A stretch of 64,000 nucleotides of DNA, from the NCBI RefSeq assembly GCF_902167145.1, contig NC_050097.1, positions 44,128,095 through 44,192,094 of the forward strand, written 5' to 3'. Below the pieces are notes generated by a model, which was not told the origin of the DNA, searched no databases, and was given only the letters and a program-made list of their open reading frames with translations. The DNA comes from Zea mays (Eukaryota; Streptophyta; Magnoliopsida; Poales; Poaceae). Shown here in pieces: positions 56,347-64,000 of this stretch (positions are counted from its first letter, which is position 1; each line of letters starts with the position of its first letter). The translations under genes and the position numbers were made by a program.

Positions 56347-56870
56347 CCTCCATCCAATTTTATTTCAGAAAAATCCGGACGGCAGGAACCTCACGGTCAC
56401 AGGTAAAGCTGTGCTTGAATGATCTGGACGGCATCGGCATTTGAATCTTTTTTCTTCTTATTTCTACTTTTATTTTCTGTCTTATTATATACTTCTGTGC
56501 AACAAGGTCTTGGTCAAAGGCGTGGGCTGAGTGGCTGACCCAGCAAGCGTGTGTGCTGGCCCGGGTGCTGTAGCCTGTACTGTACTGCTGCTAATCGACC
56601 AGTCCGCCCGGCGTATTTTTCGTTCAGGTTGTCTTGCGCTAGCTAGCGTGCACTATCTCTTAAAATTAACAGTCAATCGTGGACTTTTTCAAAGCTACTC
56701 GTTTTCAAAATACAATCTGCATGATACAATTCTGAGATAGAGCCTGGCCTTAGATCATAAATACAAGTAAAAGACAATATATATAAAAAGTCACGAAAAA
56801 ATGAGGTTTTGCGAATAGTCTATTTCTTGTATTTTTTTTTTACTTTAGCGAAACATATCGAGAGACTCAA
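56347..56870. other. Upstream region of the epimerase gene
   Basis: No gene. A short GC-richer stretch is followed by AT-rich sequence with a T9 run before the Helitron-like terminus. Confidence 0.35.
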
Positions 56871-57327
56871 TCTATACTATCTATTAAGATGCTAATGTAG
56901 ACCGCTCTCGTCTCCGTCCTCCCACGTCGCGAGAGCCACCTCCCTGCACAATCCGGTCCATGCGTCCTACCCGACGCCGTCGCTCCGCAAACGCCGCGAA
57001 CCCCGCCGCGACCCACCGTGAACCCCGCCCGACGCTGCAAAAAAAGTGATTCTACGTCTGCGCACGTGTTTATGAGAAATCTATCTTCGCCGACAAAGAA
57101 CACGACTCTATTAGCCAACCTCCCTCCACTTCGCTGTTTGTTTCTTCCAATTGTCCACATCCAAACCGGCGGCCAGCAGGTGTTCATTCCACTCACACAC
57201 GGCTGCTTCTTGCCCCTCCTTGCCGCAGGTATTACTACAGATGCACGTACAAGGACAACATGAGCTGCCCGGCCACGAAGCAGGTGCAGCAGAAGGACCA
57301 TAACGACCCGCCATTGTACGCGGTCAC
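56871..57327 (+). mobile_element. Candidate Helitron 5' end carrying a gene fragment
   Basis: TCTATACTATCTATTAAG follows an A, which resembles the conserved 5' terminus of grass Helitrons (TC start, insertion between A and T). The sequence changes at this point from AT-rich to GC-rich and contains a WRKY exon fragment, as Helitrons often do. The diagnostic 3' hairpin and CTRR terminus would lie beyond element J and are not in the window, so the call is provisional. Confidence 0.45.
57229..57327 (+). pseudogene. Exon fragment of a group III WRKY transcription factor gene
   Basis: After an intron-like stretch ending TTGCCGCAG, the exon encodes YYRCTYKDNMSCPATKQVQ and then a QKDHNDPPLYAV segment. 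This is the second half of a WRKY DNA-binding domain. The two cysteines are seven residues apart (C-X7-C), the spacing of group III WRKY zinc fingers. The WRKYGQK heptapeptide exon is not present upstream, and the His-X-Cys ligands are lost because element J inserted at 57328. It is a fragment, not a working gene. Confidence 0.8.
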
Positions 57328-57956
57328 TGTGGGGGATAGATATCCACCGGATCCACTAAAGAGATAAAAGACCTCACGAAAGGCCCAAAGGCCCGATAAA
57401 TCGTAAGGTCGTTCTTTCGTGGGCCTGGGGAAAGACAATCAACGAAGCGGAGAAGACGTAAGACTAGATTGGAGCAAACCCGGACGGCCCACAACGTTGA
57501 GCGAGTAAATTGCAACAGAGACCCGACTTTCCCGCGCTGAAGCCCCCATGCAACAGAGCCATGCGAGGATAAGTCGGCAAGGGTTACGTAGGGATAAACT
57601 CGAGAGGTTTACTATCTTTCAGCTACTTGTAGCTATCATATCCACGTGTACTGCCCCACGGTCGAGTATATAAGGCCTAGGGGGCACCCCTTCAGAACGA
57701 TCGACCCTGCTTCACTTTGCCACCCACGAAAACTCTCTGTGCCTTCAATCCAGAGAGCCCTCTTGTAACCACGCTCATATACTCACCAGGACGTAGGGTG
57801 TTACGCGCTTCTAAGCGGCCCGAACCTGCAAATCTTGTCCATTGTTCCTCGTGCGATCGGCACGAACCATTTTGCTACAGTCGTTGACACCGTCCTACTC
57901 CTAAAAACACCTTGAGGGGCAACCCCGGGTGTGCGGTCGGACCCAAAACACCGACA
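57328..57956 (+). repeat. 5' LTR of element J (629 bp)
   Basis: It starts TGTGGGGGATAGATATCC and ends AACACCGACA. A TATA box GAGTATATAAGGCC lies at about 57664-57677. Confidence 0.9.
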
Positions 57957-57977
57957 GCTGGCGCGCCAGGTAGGGGG
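57957..57977 (+). other. Primer-binding site region of element J
   Basis: GCTGGCGCGCCAGGTAGGGGG follows the LTR directly. The TGGCGCGCCAGGTAGGGG type of primer site occurs in several grass Tat-type elements. The matching tRNA is not assigned here. Confidence 0.65.
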
Positions 57978-58002
57978 TGTGTCGACGATCCAAGCTAGCT
58001 CA

Positions 58003-60020
58003 ATGGTCGTCACCTTCCACAGCAAGATCACCGTGCGTCCCGGATCTGTATTCTGCTTCGGGACAATCTCATCTGTAGCGGATGAAGAGGGAATTCTACA
58101 CCGCCTCGCGGATCTGCCGGAAAAGAAGTCTCCTCCAACAAACTCCGAAAATGCTGGAAAGACGCTACCTCCGGCTCTTCGGAAAAAGATTATCTCCGGG
58201 AAGGCTGGAGCTGGAAGCTCGCTGACCCGGAAGACTCCGCTGTCTACTTCCCCGACGAAGGAATGGACACGGATCGCGAGGAAGAAGGAGACCAGGGAAA
58301 AGCAAGACGTTCTTTCCGTTCCTCTGGCCTCAAAGGAGAACGGAAAGAAAGTCGTCACGACAGCAGCACCGTTCTACCCCGACGTCCTCTTCATCGGAAG
58401 AGTGGAGTCACCCGCCATCTCTGACGACGAACCGACCGTGCCTGGAGAAGAACCACCTCAACGAGAATCCCGCCGACGGAGGAACCGACGCAGGAACGTT
58501 CGACGACATCACGCAGCCGGAGAACGGGATCCGGAGCAGCCTGTCTCACGAGACGATGTCTCGGAGATAGGAGAAACTCCGGAAGAACGCGTCTTCAGGG
58601 AACGAAGGAACTCCCGACGACGTGATCGCCGACGGACTCAGGAGCAAGCCGAGCAGGATGCGAGGCAACGCCGGGAGAACCCGCTCTTCGGGCGCAACCT
58701 GAACCCCGACTTCACTCGAGCTATGAACACGCCAAGCGAAGTCGGAGGCGTTCTAGCGGATAGCAGACGGACTTCCTCGAACTCCCGACGCCGAGGGATA
58801 CCGACGCCTGTTCACTCAGGCGGCCAACCATCTTCTACCGCTCGCTCACCCGCCGAACGATTTGCGACACGCCATCAACAGTCGCCGAGACGCGCGAAGC
58901 TCTATCAATGCTTCGCGCGAACGGCGGCACGAGAACGAAATTCGCCGTCGGGAGGAGTATGACCGAGATCATGGCTTCCCGACTCAAAGCCAGGCCACCC
59001 GAACTGAGTCGGCAACAGCTTCAACTGGCGGTACCACCCGGGGACGATCGAGGAACCACTACCACCACTCCCCTCCCCAGGACAGACGTCATCCCCGACG
59101 ACAGGAGGACACGTGCGGAGTATCCGCTCTTACTCCGCGCCTTAGGGCCATCCAATGGCCTCCCAACTTCAAGGTATCCAATGTCGACAAATATGAACCT
59201 AAGCAGGATCCAGGGGGTTGGTTAGCCGTCTACACCATCGCTGCTCGGGCTGCCAGAGCATCCGAAGACGTCATGACCGCGTATCTGCCCATCGTCCTTG
59301 GGCAAGACGCGCTGCAGTGGCTACGACATCTACCCCGACACTGCATCGACAACTGGGAAGACTTCAGTCGACGTTTCACCGCCAACTTCCAGTCTCTCTC
59401 CGACAAGCCAGCGCAACCATGGGACCTCAAATCCATCAAGCGCCGGGGGGATGAGACTCTCCGGTCATACCTTAAAAGGTTCCAGACCATGAGAAACCGC
59501 ATCCCCGAGGTCACGGAGGCGGCCGTGATCGAGGACTTCTACAGAGGATCTAATGACTCAGCTTTCGTCCGAGCCATACTACAAAAGGCGCCGACTACCT
59601 CCGAGGAGCTGTTCCGGGAAGCCGACCTCTACATCACCGCCGACGAGCGGGCCCAGGATCTCATTGGAGGAGCAAAGCCTGCACCGGTAGCACCACGACG
59701 TGATGCGAACCAGCCATCCGACAAACGCTGGGAGAAGAGGCCTCGAGAAGAAGTACACGCCGCTGGACCACCCGCCTCTCGCGCCCGAGGAGGACCTCGT
59801 GGAGGCGAGCGCACGCTGGACGACATCCTCGACGCCCAGTGCCCGTACCACAAGGACATGCGCCACACTCTTCGAAACTGCCGGGACTTCAAGCACTCCG
59901 TCGGGCACGGCCGACCCTTCCAACCTCTACCGCCTCCTCCGCCGAGGGGAGGACCAGATGAACCACGGCAGCCCCATCGGCAGGAGGAGGGGGAGGAGGA
60001 GCTTTCCCACGCGTTGACAG
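58003..60020 (+). pseudogene. Element J gag
   Basis: ATG 58003 (MVVTFHSKITV) begins an N-terminal region rich in Arg, Glu and Ser with RRRNRRRN-type basic patches. A frameshift near 58755-58775 moves the coding frame from frame 1 to frame 2, which then runs to about 60000. It contains the retrotransposon gag core (IQWPPNFKVSNVDKYEPKQD, DALQWLRHLP, WEDFSRRFTANF, RRGDETLRSYLKRFQ). A Cys/His segment CPYHKDMRHTLRNC follows, and the frame then shifts again near 59985-60010 into pol. Non-functional copy. Confidence 0.85.
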
Positions 60021-63000
60021 GGAGGTCAACGTCATCTTCGGCGGACACGGGTCGCAGGAGAACAAAAGACAACAAAAGCTCAACGACCGCCAGATACTGG
60101 TGGCAACCACCGGTCCTCCCGCCCCATACCGGTGGTCGGAGCACCCGATTACTTTCGCTCGGGAGGATCAATGGCTCAACTTCGACCATCCAGGCAAATA
60201 CCCGCTTCTCGTCGATCCGGTGATCCGAGAAAGCCGGGTAAAGAAAGTGCTAGTGGACGGGGGGAGTAGCATCAACGTCACCTTCCCCCGTACGCTCCAA
60301 GGCTTGGGAATTCACCTCAAAGAGCTCCACGAGTCAGACACTCCTTTCTTCGGCATCGTGCCGACGGAAGGGGAATACCCGCTGGGCCACATCTACATGC
60401 CGGTCACCTTCGAGACTCCGGATAACTACAGAACCGAGTTCCTGAGGTTCGAGGTGGCGAGCTTCGACTGCGGGTACAACGCCATCATCGGGAGGCCGGG
60501 GCTGGCCAAATTCATGGCCATCCCGCACTATACATATATGATACTGAAGATGCCAGGACCGCAAGGAATCATAACTGTGCGCGCCGACTTCCAAGGCGCC
60601 GCAGAATGTTTCCGAGTGGCCATCCAAGCAGCCCTCACCACCAAGCCGTCAACGGTTCCTTCTACACCGGCGAACTCTAAGCCTGAGGAAGACCTCGCCG
60701 TACCGGCAAACGAAGCTCAGGCCGCGACCTCTATGCGGCCGACTGAAGAAACCAAGCGGATCAACCTGGGGTTTGCTGATGAGCGCAAGACGGCCATCAT
60801 CAGCTCCAGTTTGAATGACAAATAGGAAAGCGCGCTCGTCCAGTTCCTGCAAGATAACCGAGACGTATTCGCATGGCAACCTGCGGATATGCCGGGAGTC
60901 CCGAGGGAGTTGGCCGAGCACAAATTGAAAGTCTATCATCAGGCGAGGCCGATCCGGCAAAAGCTGCGTCGTTTCACGCCCGACAAGAGAGAGGCCATTC
61001 GTGCCGAGTTAGCTCGCTTGGTCGCGGCTGGATTTATTAGAGAAGTATTACACCCCGAGTGGTTAGCCAACCCTGTTCTTGTACTCAAAAAGAATAAAGT
61101 GGATTGGCGCATGTGCTTCGACTATACTGATCTCAACAAACACTGTCCGAAGGATCCCTTCGGGCTCCCGAGGATAGATCAGGTGGTGGATTCCACCGCT
61201 GGGTGTTCTGTGCTGTCTTTCTTAGATTGCTATTCCGGGTATCATCAGATTAGTTTGGCAAAAGAAGACGAGGAAAAAAACGGCATTCATCACCCCGTTT
61301 GGTGCTTTCTGTTATACCTCCATGCCGTTCGGCCTCAAAAACGCTGGAGCGACTTATCAGAGAGCCATTCAAACATGCTTAGCCGATCACTGGGGCAAGC
61401 GTGTGGAGGCTTACGTAGATGACGTGGTGATCAAAACGGAGAATCCGGAAAACTTCATCGAAGACTTACAGCTGGTTTTCAACAGCCTGAGAAGATATAG
61501 ATGGAAGCTCAATCCTGAAAAATGTGTTTTCGGGGTACCAGCAGGAAAGTTGCTCGGATTTATTGTCAGCCACCGGGGAATTGAGGCTAATCCAGATAAG
61601 ATTGAAGCTATCATGAAGATGGAAGCTCCTCGGTCGCAAAAGAAGGTTCAGCGACTCACTGGATGTATGGCAGCCCTGAGCAGATTTATATCCAGGCTGG
61701 GAGAAAAAGGTCTGCCATTTTACAAACTACTCAAGAAGGTGGATAAGTTTCAATGGACTTCAGAAGCACAAGAAGCTCTAGACGCACTGAATAAATTCCT
61801 GACAACACCACCAGTACTAAAACCGCCCCGGCGAGCTACGCCGACTCAACCGGCTGAAGATTTACTGCTATATATCTCTTGCACGACTCACGTGGTAAGC
61901 ACTGCGTTGGTAGTCGAGCGAGTGGAAGAAGGGCATGCCTATCCGGTACAACATCCTGTTTACTTCATCAGTGAGGTTCTAGGCCCATCAAAGAAAAAGT
62001 ATCCTCAGGTTCAGAAGCTATTATATGCAGTACTTCTAACTGCCCGCAAGCTGCGTCACTACTTTGACGATCACAAAGTCATAGTAGTTACTGGTTTTCC
62101 AATAGGGGACATTCTTCACAACAAGGAAGCCATTGGCCGAATAGCCAAGTGGGCTTGCGAGTTGGGATCCCATGATATCGAGTTCCGACCTCGCACTGCC
62201 ATCAAAACTCAAGCACTGGTCGATTTTGTATCAGAGTGGACAGAACAGCAAGTTCCAGACAATCCAGAAACGATAGAAGTATGGCGAATGTATTTTGATG
62301 GCTCGCTGAAGCTGCAGGGAGCAGGAGCAGGGATTCTCTTCACTGCACCGGGAGGCGAACACCTCAAGTATGCTCTCTAGCTGCTATTCCCGGCCTCTAA
62401 CAACGCAGCCGAGTATGAAGCCTTGATACACGGATTAAACATCGCCATATCACTGGGCGTCAAAAGATTGATGGTATATGGAGATTCTCTGGTAGTCATC
62501 AGCCAGATAAACAAAGAATGGGATTGTTCAAGTGATTCAATGGGAAAATACTGCGCTGTCGTCCGAAAGCTGGAAGATAAATTCGAGAGTCTGGAATTTC
62601 ATCATATAGAAAGAGATCGGAACACGGCGGCCGATGTACTGTCCAAACTCGGATCCGGTCGGACTCAGGTCCCGCCCGGGGTCTTCGTGCAAGGAATTCT
62701 TCAGCCGAGTATCTCAATGGATCAAACAGAAGAGTGCAACATCATAAATCAACTCGAGTCAGATTCTGATGACTGGAGACAGCCGATTATTAAGTATATA
62801 AAGAACGAAGAAGAACCGAACGACAAGAACTCGGCAGAACGCATTGCCAGACAGTCGGCTCACTACACACTCATTGGGGAGATATTATACAGAAGAGGTG
62901 CGTCAGGTGTTCTCATGAAGTGCATTCTCCCGTCCACCGGGAAGCAACTTCTGGAGGAAGTCCATGCTGGGCAATGTGGAATACATGCAGCCTCCAGGAC

Positions 63001-64000
63001 ACTAGTCGGGAAGGTCTTCAGGTCAGGATTCTATTGGCCAACAGCAAAGAACGATGCAGCCAAGTTAGTTCAGAGGTGTGAAGCTTGCCAATACCTGTCG
63101 AAGCAACAGCACTTGCCCGCACAGCAACTACAGACCATACCAGTAACCTGGCCTTTCGCATGCTAGGGACTGGATATGATTGGACCTTTCAAGAAAGCTC
63201 AAGGGGGATATACTCATGTATTGGTGGCGATTGACAAATTCACTAAATGGATAGAGTTCCAGCCCATTGCTTCTTTAACCTCTGCTAAAGCCGTAGAATT
63301 CATACAAAGCATAATATTCAGATTCGGGATACCAAACAGTATCATCACTGACTTGGGATCTAATTTCACCAGTTCAGAATTCTTTGACTTCTGCGAGCAA
63401 AAGAGCATTCAGATCAAGTACGCATCGGTAGCACATCCAAGAGCCAACGGGCAGGTTGAGCGAGCCAACGGAATGATATTGGAGGCACTCAGGAAAAGGG
63501 TCTTCGATAAGAATGAAAAATTCGCAGGAAAATGGATAAGAGAACTACCTTATGTCGTTTGGAGCCTGAGAACCCAACCTAGCCGAGCCCTGCATGGAAA
63601 CACTCCTTTCTTCATGGTCTATGGGTCGGAGGCAGTGCTACCTGCTGACCTCAAGTTTGGGGCGCCAAGATTGATCTTCGAAAGCATAGCGGAAGCTGAG
63701 GCCACCAGGCTGGAGGATATTGATGTACTTGAGGAAGAACGACTGAATGCAGTAATCCAATCAGCACGGTACCAGCAGACTCTAAGGCGCTATCACGATA
63801 AGGCTGTGCGGCAACGGTTCTTTTCAGTAGGAGACCTCGTCCTCCGCCGAATTCTAACGGGGGAGGGACGGCACAAGCTATCACCCTTATGGGAAGGACC
63901 CTTCATGGTAGCAGAGGTCACTCGGCCCGGATCGTATCGCCTCACCCAGATGGATGGCACAGAAGTTGGGAACTCCTGGAACATAGAGCACCTCAGAAAG
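60020..64000 (+). pseudogene. Element J pol (protease, RT, RNase H, integrase), degenerate
   Basis: Frame 1 carries the protease (VLVDGGSSINV with the DG(G/S)S active-site type, then YNAIIGRPGLAKF) and reaches a TAG at 60823-60825. RT starts beyond it (VFAWQPADMPG, LNKHCPKDPF, FLDCYSGYHQI). A frameshift at the A-run 61271-61278 moves to frame 2, which has MPFGLKNAGATYQR, the YVDDVV active-site loop, and LNPEKCVFGV. RNase H follows (MYFDGSLK, stop TAG at 62378-62380, then NNAAEYEAL, YGDS). Integrase shows GQCGIHAASRTL and CEACQ (zinc region), a stop at 63164-63166 in place of a probable Trp, then DKFTKWIEF, TDLGSNF and HPRANGQVERANG (catalytic residues). The window ends in its C-terminal domain. 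Confidence 0.9.

Larger units (their letters stand above)
57328..64000 (+). mobile_element. Element J: Tat-type Ty3/gypsy retrotransposon (cinful/zeon-like), 5' two thirds
   Basis: The 5' LTR (57328-57956), primer site, gag and pol through the integrase C-terminus are present; the 3' part is outside the window. The order protease-RT-RNase H-integrase is that of Ty3/gypsy. Bases 57323-57327 (GTCAC) should be the target duplication. Gag and pol contain frameshifts and stops, so it is not autonomous. Family naming is from memory of LTR style and should be treated as tentative. Confidence 0.88.

Overview
This window is nuclear DNA of a large, retrotransposon-rich grass genome, most likely maize or a close relative. 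The evidence is a small GC-rich gene island with plant-type introns set between blocks of nested LTR retrotransposons, together with CACTA, hAT, Helitron-like and MITE elements of grass type. I found no rRNA, tRNA or CRISPR array. Element names A to J are local labels used only in this annotation.

Left block (1-44.9 kb). This is one stack of transposons inside transposons, mostly datable by target-site duplications (TSDs). The outermost host is a Tat-type Ty3/gypsy element (H), seen only as an antisense-ORF region, a polypurine tract and the start of its 3' LTR (19.67-19.86 and 43.84-44.93 kb). On its left H was invaded by a copia element (I, 17.59-19.67 kb), I by a Tat-type element (D, 16.05-17.59 kb), D by a long-LTR element (C, 12.68-16.05 kb), and C by another Tat-type element (B, 5.53-12.68 kb). 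B then received a solo LTR (7248-10478, TSD TTTTC) and a chromovirus-like gypsy element with 4.3 kb LTRs (A, 1-5526). On its right H was split by a small hAT element (G, 19860-43834), G by a solo copia LTR (F), and F by a complete Sirevirus-type copia element (E, 21276-42894, TSD GTTTC, minus strand). E was hit in turn by an 8.2 kb CACTA transposon (25497-33690, TSD TGT) and by a solo LTR of the A family (35268-39621, TSD AGGTG).

Gene island (45.1-57.3 kb). Three host genes are visible. An intronless organelle-type tyrosyl-tRNA synthetase lies on + at 45748-47238. A two-exon type I pectinesterase, resembling pollen pectin methylesterases, lies on + at 51967-53732. A five-exon secreted aldose 1-epimerase lies on - at 54078-56204 and is convergent with the pectinesterase. 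The space between them holds several MITEs (two nested Tourist-like, a Stowaway with another MITE inside it, a 744 bp hAT-like element) and an (AG)39 microsatellite in an epimerase intron. At 56871 there is a candidate Helitron 5' end followed by a captured exon of a group III WRKY gene.

Right block (57.3-64 kb). A Tat-type Ty3/gypsy element (J) cuts the WRKY fragment. Its 5' LTR, primer site, gag and most of pol are present, but it carries frameshifts and in-frame stops; it runs off the window.

No convincing new biological system was found. The most unusual material is the family of antisense ORFs in the Tat elements, the depth and clean TSDs of the nest, an apparently intact TNPA-like gene beside a broken transposase gene in the CACTA element, and the WRKY fragment behind a Helitron-like terminus.
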